From: Absidia repens
Taxonomy: Eukaryota > Mucoromycota > Mucoromycetes > Mucorales > Cunninghamellaceae
Assembly (NCBI GenBank): GCA_002105175.1
Contig: MCGE01000032.1
Span: 310,001 to 374,000 of the forward strand
Direction of reading: 5' to 3'
Length of the DNA stretch: 64,000 nucleotides
Shown: one piece after another, positions 1 through 9,734 of the stretch
Layout of the letters: each line of letters opens with the position of its first letter
How positions within the stretch are numbered: the first letter of the stretch is position 1
Made by a program: the position numbers and the translations under genes
The notes under the pieces: generated by a model
Database searches by the model: none
What the model was told of the DNA's origin: nothing
Seen by the model: the letters and a program-made list of their open reading frames with translations, nothing else

Positions 1-264
1 CTCATTGTTAGGCACTTTTTCCAAATCAAGAATACATGGTGTGATTTTTTTTTTTAAATAAAAAAAGAAAGGGATACTCCCAGTTCAGAACTATTACCAA
101 TTCAAAAATGTACTAAAAAATCTGGAGAAGGAGCATATAATATTCGTATCTGAGAGCTCCAGCGGAGCGACAAGTGTTTATTTATAAAATCATATGAGCT
201 ATAGACAGAAACTTTCAAGTTTAATAATGGATAGATGAAAAGTGATATATAGTAAGAGCGCCTG

Positions 265-828
265 TCAGCCTTTCTTGAAGCCAAATTTTTTCCGTTCGTA
301 GAATAGGTCTAGTTTTTATTAAGAAAAAAATAATGCAGTGAGTCTTTCGGCAGATCTCGTGGGTCATATTTGAATTACCTGTTTTTGAAGATCCTAAATT
401 GATAATCTTTGGACAACCTTCACGATCTTTTTCTAGTCGAGTACAGCTAACACAATAATAGGCGTCTGACACGCCTGGTCCACCACATACGACACAACGG
501 CCTTGGAACGATCCTATAGTAAACCATGCCCCCCAAAAAAATACAGATGTTAGCATCGAACGATGGCTGGTAAAATTTCTTCTCTTCAAATTTTTGATAT
601 TATTACCAAAATTACATTCATCACATATCCGTACAAGTGTGGCAGGACGTACATAACTGTAAAAAAATGCTTGTGAGTGATGACTGGAAAACGAAAACTT
701 TTTTTTTTTATTTTTTTTAGCTACCTATCACAAATAACACATCTTCCATCGCATTTCTCACAAAGTCTACCAATGGCAATTCCAGGTTGCTTTCGGCAAA
801 AGATAAGATCAGGATGATGTCTAGCCAT
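265..828 (-). CDS. RDS3: PHF5A/Rds3-like SF3b splicing factor subunit
   Basis: Encodes the small zinc-knuckle subunit of the U2 snRNP SF3b complex, which acts in the nucleus in branch-site recognition during pre-mRNA splicing. Four exons on the minus strand (828-725, 656-607, 513-379, 308-265) give exactly 110 residues, the usual length of the family. The start [16 protein letters not shown] and the blocks [17 protein letters not shown] and [12 protein letters not shown] are near-identical to animal and yeast PHF5A/Rds3, and the regularly spaced Cys residues of the zinc-binding knot are all present. All three introns are GT..AG, and the last 44-nt exon supplies the basic tail ending FGFKKG. 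The reading frame is intact. Seen directly: exons, length, cysteines. Known: SF3b role. The identification is very secure. Confidence 0.95.
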
Positions 829-1424
829 AGTATTGGATATCAAACAGAAGAGTTAGTGCACTGAAAAAGAAGATACGTATCACCGCGAACGTCACATGAA
901 TACAGTATTTTCCGACACGGGTGATTTAAGCCCCGTTTGTCAGCCTATACAAATTTCAGAAATCAAGCTCTGTCGCATTTCGGTGGCGCTGCCCTTCAGG
1001 GCCCCAACATAAATTGCTTGGCAGTCCGAACGGACTCCAATTTGTGTATAGAACACCCGGAGTGATACGAAAATGACTTAACCGCAGTTTGTAGTCAGAA
1101 ATTATGATGATACCAACACTTTTGAATAAAAACCATTTTATTATCACTTGTGCATATACTTTTTCCTTTGATTTTTTTTATGAAATTGTTCGATTTTTCT
1201 CCTGTTTTTGGAGGATGAAGAAATGATCCTCCAGGAAATTGTTGGTATTGGTCTGCCTGCCAATTTTTATGATCTAAATGTGGAATTTCATTGAATCTTT
1301 ATAGGGTTTCTATTTTTCCTCCTTTTTTTTTCATATTGATATCCTCCGAGGTTCTGGTGATCATGGAGTAGGTTTTTTTTTTTTTTTTTTTTTTTTTTTG
1401 GTTACTTTTATAAACGAAATTGGA

Positions 1425-1757
1425 GAGTTGAAAAAGGTGCTGGCTTTGGTTCGTAAAAGATAACTGCTGCTATAACTGGTTGGAAAAGAAAGGGCACCAA
1501 AAAAAAGGAACATCTAAATTAAGAGATTTGAATGCTGAAAAGTGTTGATTATGATAAAAGCTGAAATCTTTTGACTATATGGAAGCTGAAGGGTGTTGGC
1601 TTTAGCGAGTGCTAAAAAGGAAATCCGTGTGATTAGAGAACTGTTAACCATTTTTTAATGGTGGGCGCCGAAAAGGTGTTGGTTACGATGGAAGCTGAAA
1701 AGGTGTTTGGCTTTGGGGTGCGTAAACGGGAGTTCGCGTGACTTAAAGAATTGAGTC
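1425..1757. repeat. Degenerate ~65-bp direct repeats
   Basis: A unit beginning GGAAGCTGAA and continuing GGTGTTGGCTTT is seen at 1580-1645 and again at 1693-1757, about 113 bp apart. More diverged traces lie near 1425-1455 and 1529-1550. No open frame spans them. Confidence 0.55.
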
Positions 1758-2403
1758 TTTATTTTGGGTATTATTCTGCATGAATACAAATCAACTCAGT
1801 GTTGTAACTTTTATTAGATGAATATTATTATTTTCTTCCAAAAAAATGAAAAAACACTGTACTATCAGACGAAGAAAAAAGGATATTTAACTATCCTACT
1901 AAGCAGTATATACTTGTACGGAATACCCTAACTACATGATAGACTATGTAAATACACTTTTTTTCTGTATCTCCACCCCAAATTGTTTTATGAGCTTGTC
2001 GGTTTTTTCTGAGAACCGAAAAATATATTCATTTAGTCTTCCTTTCGTTAATATATTAAAAAGAGCATGGTGTCTACTTATATAAGATAACCATCTAAAA
2101 TAAAGAACTATGACTTTGAAATTTCCTGCATTTCCTCCACTCACATCACCGTATCCATGACGCTGTTACAATGTTGGGGGTTATTTCTAGATAAACTATA
2201 AGTAGCATTTTACACAACGAGCTGCGGTCTTTTTTTTTCTACACATAAACCCCCCACCCCCACACACTCTGTTTTTCCACGCACAAATGCCATGCCCATT
2301 CAGCGAAACAATGAAAGGCATAAAAGAGAATAATAGTAAATAGACAAGACATGTTTAATTCTGATATAGATACAATATAAACTATGGCAACTAACACTAA
2401 GTT

Positions 2404-2694
2404 GACGCGCTGAGCACGACGGTTGGGCCCAAAGTGGCTGCCCACCATAGTGCGAAATGGCGGAGGCCTTAGTCCTTTACCTATTTTTTTTTCAGCACAC
2501 ATAAAAAACCCATTGACGACGCGCTGAGCACGACGGTTGGGCCCCAAGGGGCTGCCCACCAAAGTGCAAAATGGCGGAGGCTTTAATCCTATCCCATCAA
2601 AACTCACACTTTAATAAAAAACTGTGACACCCAATAAATCGAAAGGTTTCCAAAAGCTCGAGCGGAGCGCCGGAGCGTTTATTGCAAAAAATAA
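2404..2694 (-). repeat. Dispersed repeat family R2, two adjacent copies
   Basis: Two copies lie in the same orientation: 2404-2483 (short) and 2517-2694 (long). Both contain GCTGAGCACGACGGTTGGG followed by a GCCCACCA..GTGC block and ATGGCGGAGG. The longer copy ends with CACCCAATAAATCGA and the GC-rich, partly palindromic AGCGGAGCGCCGGAGCG. Related copies are at 24832-25005, 54067-54239 and, more degraded, 25736-25905 and 49925-50070. The element is non-coding; its class is unknown. Confidence 0.75.
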
Positions 2695-2976
2695 GGCACT
2701 CTGTCTCAATTGGACCGGTATGCCAACAATGATATATTTGTATTATAATATTTATAATACAAAAAAAAAAAGTATTATAATATTTATGTTTTAAACAATA
2801 AGACATAAATTAAAATAGAAAAACCACAAAATCCTTATTACACAAAAAAGAAGTGACTTCCAATTAAAGAAATTTTATTGATATAATTGTACGACGTTCG
2901 TTTTCAAGCACGCGTCATCAAATTCCAGTTCAGCGCGATGAACGTGGCTCGTTCTTCTCTTTTACTACTTTCTATC

Positions 2977-4361
2977 ATGTTACGTAAAAGTGCGAGATTA
3001 TCCAAACAGCCCGCAAAGTGCTACACCACGCCAATATTACCTACTCTAAGTAAAAGGTAAACGTGAGAGTAAGAGTATTTAACCAACTTGCTAAGCTCCT
3101 TTCTTCATCTCCCAAGTAAAAAAAGAACTAGCACAAATCCCGATGAATACGTCAAGAAACCGCGAAAGGAACTTGCTGTACCTGAAGAGGTATGAGAATA
3201 AGCATGAAAATGTGTATTATCTGACGACACCGCTCATGTTTATTGTATAATACATATAAAGGCACAGGCTCTTATGATTGTTGGAGATCCAGCACTGACA
3301 GAGGTTGTGCTACCACGCAAATACAACGTTGAAAAAGCTTGGAGCCATATAAAAGCAGCAGATTCGGCTCTAGCAGCTTCAATGGACGATGCAGCATACA
3401 TTGAATTTCAGCAGCGAGTTAAACTAGCGGATGGGTCTAATCCCTTCAAGTAAAAAAAAAAAAAAAAGCTGCAAGATACTGGATGTCTGGTTAGAATTTT
3501 GATTTTTTGTTGATATTAGGGCGTTAGTGACATCCATCATTTTTCAGCAAATTCACGGTAAAGCCGCAGCATCCATTCGAAATAAATTCATTCGATTATT
3601 TGAAGCACCAATCCCATTTCCTGATGAAGCAATTATTTTACCATCGTCATTTCCATGGTTTCCTACCCCCGATATGATTTTGTCCAAGTCCATCGAAGAA
3701 CTTCGTTCTGCCGGGTTATCTCAACGAAAAGCCGAATACATTCGTGATTTATGCACAAAATTTTCCGACAAGACGATCGTCGGGGAAGATCTAGATGGAA
3801 TGTCTGACGAAGATATATCAAAGCTATTGTGTTCGGTTAAAGGCATTGGTCAGGTATTGGAAGAAACACTACACTTCCTATTTTCATATTGCTGACTCCT
3901 TTTTCTTTTTTCCTTTCTTCGCTTGCATCAAAAACAGTGGACGGTAGACATGTAAGACAATAATAAAATCAAATATCGATAAAATGAGTAACTGAAATGT
4001 TCGTACTATAGGTTTTTGATGTTCAACTTGTGCCACCCTGACGTTCTTCCTGTCTCCGATTTAGGTCAGCGGCATAAACACAAATAATGAAAGCTGACTA
4101 ATTTTATCATTCACACATTTTTAGGTGTCAGGAAAGGTGTGGCCCTTCATTTCAACACTCTCAAAAAAAAAGATAAGAACAAAAAAGATATTTTACCATC
4201 ACCTGAAGAAATGCGCCAACTAACCGATATTTGGAGAGTAAGTTGGTATTAGCAAATTGAGGTAAAGGAAACTGCTAACAGGAAAATCTTAGCCATATCG
4301 CACACTAGGGAGCTGGTTGATGTGGAGGATACAGGAAATCAAAACAGTCGTCGACGACTAA
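2977..4361 (+). CDS. MAG1: DNA-3-methyladenine glycosylase (HhH-GPD)
   Basis: Base-excision-repair glycosylase that removes alkylated purines in nucleus or mitochondria. Eight exons (2977-3056, 3117-3189, 3262-3449, 3520-3853, 3938-3951, 4012-4064, 4125-4237, 4293-4361) give 307 residues, in the size range of yeast Mag1. The HhH hairpin reads VKGIGQWTVDM, and the catalytic aspartate lies in LPVSDLGVRKG (about residue 246). Exon 5 is only 14 nt and carries the tryptophan-containing turn of the HhH motif. The basic, Ser/Thr-rich first exon (MLRKSARLSKQ) could be a mitochondrial or nuclear targeting segment; this is inference. A start at 3143 is in another frame and was rejected. The GILT-like gene follows only 100 bp downstream on the same strand. 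Confidence 0.9.
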
Positions 4362-4461
4362 GTTCACGCCATTTGTTACACAACTTGAGCAATATTATTT
4401 AATTATTTATTCAACTAAAGTTAGCCTTTTTCTTTTACAAATTTAACTCATTAAATACGCT

Positions 4462-5493
4462 ATGTATGCATACTTTGTTGTCGTATCTCTGCTGTCAGCG
4501 TATGTCTTCGCTTTACCATCCTTTCATAAGAATGTCTGGAAGGAGCCAGTACCACCTGTGCCAATTGATTTATTTGTCATGAGCAAATGCCCCGACGCCG
4601 TTTACTGCGAAGCAGTTTTTTCTTCCGTTTGTAAATACATAACTAGCATATCATTTTTGTAAACTCGACCTTATCTCACATATCAAATTGCTTTAATCTT
4701 AATACAGTAAAAAAAGTCAGCGTGCCAGTTACGCTTGATATCAATTACATTGCTCAGTATGATGGCTCAGATCCCTTTGAACATTCATGGTAAAAGATAC
4801 TTCCTTTCACGTTCGTATCTAGTAAAGGATACCTTTCACCGAAGCTTTTTTTTCTTTTTCCTAGCAAACATGGGGTTTCTGAATGTTTTGGTAACATTCA
4901 ACAGCTATGCTTCAAGTATGAATATCCTGACAGAGAGGATTGGTTTGCTTTCGACCTTTGCTTAAATAAACGATATAAGCAAATCGGGCTAAACAATAAT
5001 TTGGCGCTGCATTGTGGTAAGTGATTACGGTGCGATTTTTCTTTTTAGTCCTCATCACATTTTTTTTTTTTTTTTTTTTTGTATGATCATCACATTATTA
5101 TTATCATCTAGCAAAAGAAGGAAAAAAATCATATGATCGTGTTGATAAGTGCTCTCGTAGCTCACTAGGTATTGGATTACTCACTGAAAGTGCTCAAAAA
5201 ACAAAAGCTTTGGGCGTCCGGTAAAAAAAAACAAAAAAAACAATGAAAACGAAAAAAAAAAGATCTACCGAAATTCTTATCATCTTGCCCATTCCCATAT
5301 AAAGATCAAGCTGCACTGTTTTCATCGATCAAAAACTGCGCTGTATTCACGACGGTTCATGGAAGGTAAGTAGAACAGTTGATTTAAACACAATCACACA
5401 CTCATGTCATTTTATTAGAACTGTCCTGGTGGTTGGAAAATTGAAGACTTTATTAGGACGATTGAGGATGCATATCATGCAAAGTATAACTAA
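4462..5493 (+). CDS. GILT-family thiol reductase
   Basis: Member of the gamma-interferon-inducible lysosomal thiol reductase (GILT) family, secreted or vacuolar oxidoreductases that reduce disulfides. Six exons (4462-4630, 4708-4789, 4865-5016, 5112-5220, 5305-5365, 5419-5493) encode 215 residues. An N-terminal hydrophobic signal peptide (MYAYFVVVSLLSAYVFALPS) precedes VPIDLFVMSKCPDAVYCE, the start of the thioredoxin-like fold. The family signature follows: CKHGVSECFGNIQQLC, then conserved cysteines in DLCLNKRY, LALHC and the C-terminal SWKNCPGGW. The active-site pair is spaced CPDAVYC (CX5C) rather than the CXXC of animal GILT; this may be normal for fungal members. It converges with the Rpp38-like gene, with 56 bp between stop codons. 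Confidence 0.85.
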
Positions 5494-5549
5494 GATTTAA
5501 CCAATTCTTTTTTTAAATTTTTTAATCAATAAACTACTTGTCACATCCA

Positions 5550-6430
5550 TTACTTTGATTTTTTGGTAAAAGTGCCAGTCGTCTTCAAAACCTTTATCCG
5601 TGTATTTGAGTAAGGGATGCCATGAGTAATAGTTCCAGACAGCCAAGGTGCCTCAACTGAAGGTACCTCGTCCACCGCTAATCGAAGAGGTTCTTCGGCG
5701 TCTGAATCACACACCTAACATAATAATTAAAACAAAGTTAACCATTGAGTAATTTTACCAAAAAATTTACTACCTCAAGGAAAACCGCGGATACACGATG
5801 TAGGTTCAAAGCCCGTGCGAGCAGCTCTTCAGAATCAAGAGGTAATGGCACCAATTTGACATTAGCCAGTGCAGCCATGGTTAGCAAATGTGAACATAAA
5901 TGTACAGGCTTAATATCTCGACGACACAAAAATATTACCGGAATACCAGCTGTCGGTGTCTCCATATCCACTTTGACAATTCTCTCTGTGTCAGTTTTGT
6001 TCAGTTGAATCATTCGTTCCAAGTGCTTCGTTACATCGTTAATTCCAACTAAAAGACGCTGCTCTGATATCAACAGTGGTATCTCACCGCTTGGGACTTT
6101 TTCTTTCTTTTTCAATGACTTCGATGCCGATCGACAATTTTCTTTGTATTCGCCTACTGGACCAAGTAATCTGATTTGGATCAGTAAACTACAACGTGTG
6201 TATCTATATTAATGCACTTACTTCAAAAGCCTGTCAAGAAGCCGACCAGACAACTCTGCTTGTACCCTAGGCCTAAAATTAAAACCAGATAAGCATCCAA
6301 TTTCTCTCTGCAATCTACAAACCTACCATTTAATGCTAAATGGTGAGTCTATCACACCTTTGTAAATAGTTTGTTTGAATGTCGATTGTTTGCGTATAAT
6401 ATCGCCACCTTGTGATTTAGCCAAAGACAT
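5550..6430 (-). CDS. Rpp38/Pop3-like RNase P/MRP subunit (L7Ae fold)
   Basis: Probable RNA-binding protein subunit of nuclear RNase P/MRP, which mature tRNA and rRNA precursors. Four exons (6430-6327, 6272-6222, 6170-5774, 5714-5550) encode 238 residues, starting at MSLAKSQGGD. The central segment (about residues 90-185) has the L7Ae/Rpp38 pattern: LLVGINDVTKHLER, then IPVIFLCRRDIKPVHLCSHL, then VKLVPLPLDSEELLARAL and a hydrophobic strand. The N-terminal SPFSIKWPRV block is also typical of Rpp38 proteins. Rpp38 of animals and Pop3 of yeast are divergent homologues, so the symbol is left open. Other L7Ae-fold proteins (Nhp2, Snu13) are shorter and lack this N-terminal part, which argues against them. 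Confidence 0.75.
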
Positions 6431-6747
6431 CGAGAAGTCGCAAAGTGAGGACGAAAAAAAAACACCAGTCTCTCGGCAGCAACACTGAGTTCGAAGCAAA
6501 AGAACACAGCTACATCCGTGACTACTTTTATGCTAGGCACCACTTTTGTTTTTGGAAAACTTCATATAATTGAGGACCTGAAATCCAACTTCAACTTCTT
6601 TAATTTGAAACAATGTGAAAGGGGAATAAAGGTTTTTTTTTGTATAGTCTAGAATTCTTCCCAAATGTCGCAAATTATATAAAAAAAAAAGCCACCACCT
6701 TCCTGAATATGTTTTTTTTATGTAAAGTAATCATGTGATATTTATTA

Positions 6748-7303
6748 GGGCCGCAGCGAGTCAAAAGGTCACGTGGGAGCTGTTATTTCACTCACTTTAA
6801 CACCATATCAATTCAAGACTATTTTCAATTAGTTTTTGTGTAACATTTAATATTTACCCAATAAGAGGATTAAAATGACGTAATTTTATAAATTATGGCA
6901 TTTTAAAAACGTAATTACTAATTATTTTATCCTAAATATTTTTTACATTAATGACCATATTACCATTTCTGGATTTCGACGGAATAGGTAACATGCCTTA
7001 TGCAGTAACGTAAAACTGACGTCCCATATACAGCATGTCACCTATTCCGTCGAAATCCAGAAATGGTAATATGGTCATTAATGTAAAAAATATTTAGGAT
7101 AAAATAATTAGTAATTACGTTTTTAAAATGCCATAATTTATAAAATTACGTCATTTTAATCCTCTTATTGGGTAAATATTAAATGTTACACAAAAACTAA
7201 TTGAAAATAACCTGTTATTCTGTTAACCCGCCACAATAAAGGTAAATTGTCATAGTGGATCAAACGGGTGAATGTCACGTGATCTTTTGCCTTCTTGCGG
7301 CCC
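6748..7303. mobile_element. 556-bp hairpin MITE (Tourist/PIF-Harbinger-like)
   Basis: A long inverted repeat with inner arms 6820-6996 and 7033-7209: 177 bp each, gap-free and almost perfectly complementary around a 36-bp spacer. The complementarity continues, with small gaps, to outer ends GGGCCGCA (6748) and TGCGGCCC (7303). Both ends are flanked by TTA (6745-6747 and 7304-7306), a plausible 3-bp target-site duplication. Short size, no coding capacity, GGGCC-type termini and a TTA duplication are the pattern of Tourist-like MITEs mobilised by PIF/Harbinger transposases. The class is inferred; no transposase is in the window. CACGTG occurs near each end. Transcribed, it would form a hairpin of more than 170 bp. 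Confidence 0.85.
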
Positions 7304-7340
7304 TTAATAAAAACCAATGAGTACATTTTTTTTTTTTTAA

Positions 7341-7344
<4 letters not shown>

Positions 7345-7382
<38 letters not shown>
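7345..7382. repeat. TA dinucleotide microsatellite
   Basis: A run of TA repeats with one interruption, just outside the right end of the MITE. Confidence 0.9.
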
Positions 7383-7431
7383 ATTTGCGAAATTTATTTA
7401 AGAAGAATTCTAAAATGTCGACACGGCGTTT

Positions 7432-7850
7432 TTGAAGAAACAGTTTGGTGGTCAAAATGTCATTAACATTCAACATCAGCAGCTTGCCCTCCAATCTTAT
7501 CTTCTTCGACCACTAACAAAAGACACATATATTTTGACGTGGATGAGCAGAGTTATGGAAACAATTTGGAGCTATCACTGGATATGTAGTTTTGACACTG
7601 AAGACTGGAGGAAAATCTGGCGGCCGCGCACAGCCCTATCCATGTACTACAAAAACATGTGATACACAATAGATTTATTTTTATTTTATTTTTTTTGCAT
7701 TGTAGTAATAGTGTCCTAATTTAGGGTTGTAGCGGACCTTGTCCACACCCGGATTTTCAATAAAACAGTCATTTCATACAAAAAAAAAAAAAAAAAGTAG
7801 CTCCCGAGTCACAAACCTCATTAAAACGTCCGTTTTTATACATATACATA
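7432..7850 (+). mobile_element. Probable truncated non-LTR retroelement 3' end
   Basis: A short open segment (7432-7662) encodes METIWSYHWICSF, which resembles LVIWQHHWLCYI in the segment at 9202-9387. Each is followed 130-160 bp later by GAGTCACAAACCTCA and TAAAAC-type sequence and A-rich DNA (7806-7830 here, 9460-9490 there). A shared C-terminal fragment with a shared 3' tail fits 5'-truncated copies of one LINE-like family. The protein motif reminds me of the region after the reverse transcriptase in fungal LINEs, but that is inference. Confidence 0.4.
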
Positions 7851-8112
7851 AAAAAAGAACGATGAGCTTTGAAACCTGTAACACTGTCAACTATGCCATC
7901 GAATGCCTTCAATTAGCTGTGCTTTCAAAAAAAACTTGATATTTTTTATGTATCACGAAACTACAATGTAGGAAAACCTTTTATACAAAAAAAAAAAAAA
8001 AAAAAAAACAATGTAGGAGAGCCTTTTTATTTGATTTGCAATAAGATATAGATTTTGCTATTGTAGTTGTTCATCATTTTGTGCATAAAAAGAAGCACCA
8101 CAGTGCATTATT

Positions 8113-8463
8113 TTAAGCTTTGTGTGAGTCTTGATTTGTAGTCGATCTATCTAATAGATATTGGCCTAGAAATGCTAAAGGATCTTCTGGCCTAGTATAA
8201 TACAATAGATTAGCATCGACTTTCTTTGAATGTCTTTATCAAATAAGTAGATACCTTTGCGATACCAATACTTTCATTCCTTCCAGTAAAGTCGGCACTA
8301 CGGTGTCATCTAGATAGGAGCGTGGAGCTGTTCGAACTCCGTGTGGGTTATTCATTCCCATAGTTGTTGTTTTTGTTGTTGCGGTTAGTGATGGAGGTGG
8401 CATGTCAGTTTTGTATTTTGTGTTCTGGCCTTTAACCTTGGAGTGTGCTACTTGGTCACTCAT
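8113..8463 (-). CDS. SDC1: DPY30/Sdc1-like COMPASS subunit
   Basis: Small subunit of the Set1/COMPASS histone H3K4 methyltransferase, whose DPY30 motif dimerises and docks on Ash2/Bre2. Two exons (8463-8255, 8191-8113) give 95 residues, the usual size. The Dpy-30 helix pair is clear: PRSYLDDTVVPTLLEGMKVL, then RPEDPLAFLGQYLL (about residues 44-85), interrupted by one intron inside the linker. The N-terminal half is Ser/Thr-rich and poorly conserved, as in the family. The acceptor TACTAG joins AG|G to make the Arg codon. Identification rests on the Dpy-30 motif and is secure. Confidence 0.85.
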
Positions 8464-8699
8464 TTTTCCTGAACGATCCTAAACAAGTCAATGGTAAAGG
8501 TTATGAGGGAGCAAGGTAAAATTATTCGGTTTTTACCTGGAGAGTTAATGACGTATCTCCTTGAGATTTTGAGGGAACATCCGCATTTTTCCCAGGTTGT
8601 GACAGGGTTGAGTTGGAGACCTTATTTTCTGCTGGATTCATTGCGAAATATTGTTTGTTTGTTTGGAAAAGCCTGTGAAATGAAAGGAAAAGGTGGACG

Positions 8700-9130
8700 G
8701 TGGCACCATTTACACTCCGCTTACGCTTTATTTTTTTTTATTTATTTTTGTCTTTTTCGCTTTTTTTTTTTTTTTTTTCTTTCTCCATTAAAGCATCAAT
8801 GTCAAAAAAAAAAAGAAATTAAACCATCAATGTGCTGTGATCTTGGATTAGAATTTAGAACTCGAATTAGGGGCATTTTAGAAAAATGCAATACAAATAT
8901 CGTGAGGAAACCCTTTCATTTTGTATTCGTGATTTGGGGCCGCCGTTAGATTAACCTCACCATAGCATAACTGAACCACCAATAGTTTAGTTTAGTGTTA
9001 GTTTGTCATAGTTTGTAACTACAGTAGCTACATCACAATAAAATATGCTTGTCTCTTTTCATCATTAGTCTATTTGTCATACATTTACATTGCTTCTTTT
9101 ATCGAATGGGTATACATGAACATAGAAAAA
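8700..9130 (+). repeat. Dispersed repeat family R1, copy 1
   Basis: T-rich leader, then the R1 core (about 8840-9050): GATTAGAATTTAGAACTCG, a GGGGCATTTTAGAAA block, CCCTTTCATTTTG, TTTAGTGTTAGTTTGTCAT and a terminal AATAAAATATG. It is most similar to the copy at 25150-25570, including sequence downstream of AATAAA. A plus-strand open frame at 8491-8949 runs through it and is not considered real. Confidence 0.7.
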
Positions 9131-9201
9131 AACCAACTGGGACGTGTGCGTATGTGTGAAACAGAAATGGGCTGGGTACTAAATAGACTTCGTCCACCAC
9201 A

Positions 9202-9540
9202 TTGATTGGTACAATCACCTTCCGACGTAAGGACTTCCAGGACCAACTGGCCATTCTCGGTGATATTCTACTAGTCATATGGCAACATCACTGGCTATGC
9301 TATATCCATCTGGTTCCATGGAACACCACCCACCCCATACACCGACTCCGCATATTACGATGGATCAAAGAAACCAATTTAGAATGACCATTTCAAATAG
9401 GAACATTTAATGAATAGCAAAGCAGTTTCATTTAATTTTTTTGGCTCGTAGGTCGTGATTCAAGAGTCACAAACCTCAATAAAACATCCATCTTATACAT
9501 AGACCCTTCATACAAACAAAAAAAATTATACATAGCCCCG
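9202..9540 (+). mobile_element. Probable truncated non-LTR retroelement 3' end (second copy)
   Basis: Open segment 9202-9387 (RRKDFQDQLAILGDILL, then VIWQHHWLCYIH) followed by a 3' tail with GAGTCACAAACCTCAATAAA at 9465-9484 shared with the copy at 7432-7850. There is no start or upstream domain, so it is a 5'-truncated remnant. Assignment to LINE-like elements is inference from the shared protein fragment plus shared A-rich tail. A diverged tail fragment (GAGTCACGGCC) also lies near 19664. Confidence 0.4.
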
Positions 9541-9734
9541 GCTGTCACTTGGTTGGGACAGCGTTAACCCACACTTCTCGTTATATTCTTTACTTCTATC
9601 TCTTCGTCCACGAGGTCTAGCTACAGGGCGAGCAGTATCCCAGGACAACACAAATGAGCTACAGTATAAGAATAAGCTTTTAGGCTTTGATTATTTATTA
9701 TTATGTATTATATATTTATAAAAGCAATAAAGGA

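Larger units (their letters stand above)
829..2976. other. Intergenic region with degenerate repeats
   Basis: No gene is supported here. The stretch holds T-runs (e.g. 1374-1399), a degenerate direct repeat (1425-1757), and two fragments of repeat family R2 (2404-2694). A minus-strand open frame at 1944-2144 has no recognisable motif and no convincing splice partners. Confidence 0.6.

Noticed and set aside
221..589. Long minus open frame at the PHF5A locus
   Set aside because: It joins one true exon with intron sequence on both sides; the spliced four-exon model restores a 110-residue protein matching the family exactly.
2239..2607. Minus open frame with repeated GLKPPPFCTLVGSPLGPN-like segments
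   Set aside because: It is the translation of two adjacent R2 repeat copies; other R2 copies do not keep the frame.
8491..8949. 152-residue plus open frame
   Set aside because: It runs through a T-run and an R1 core; the frame is not kept in the other R1 copies.
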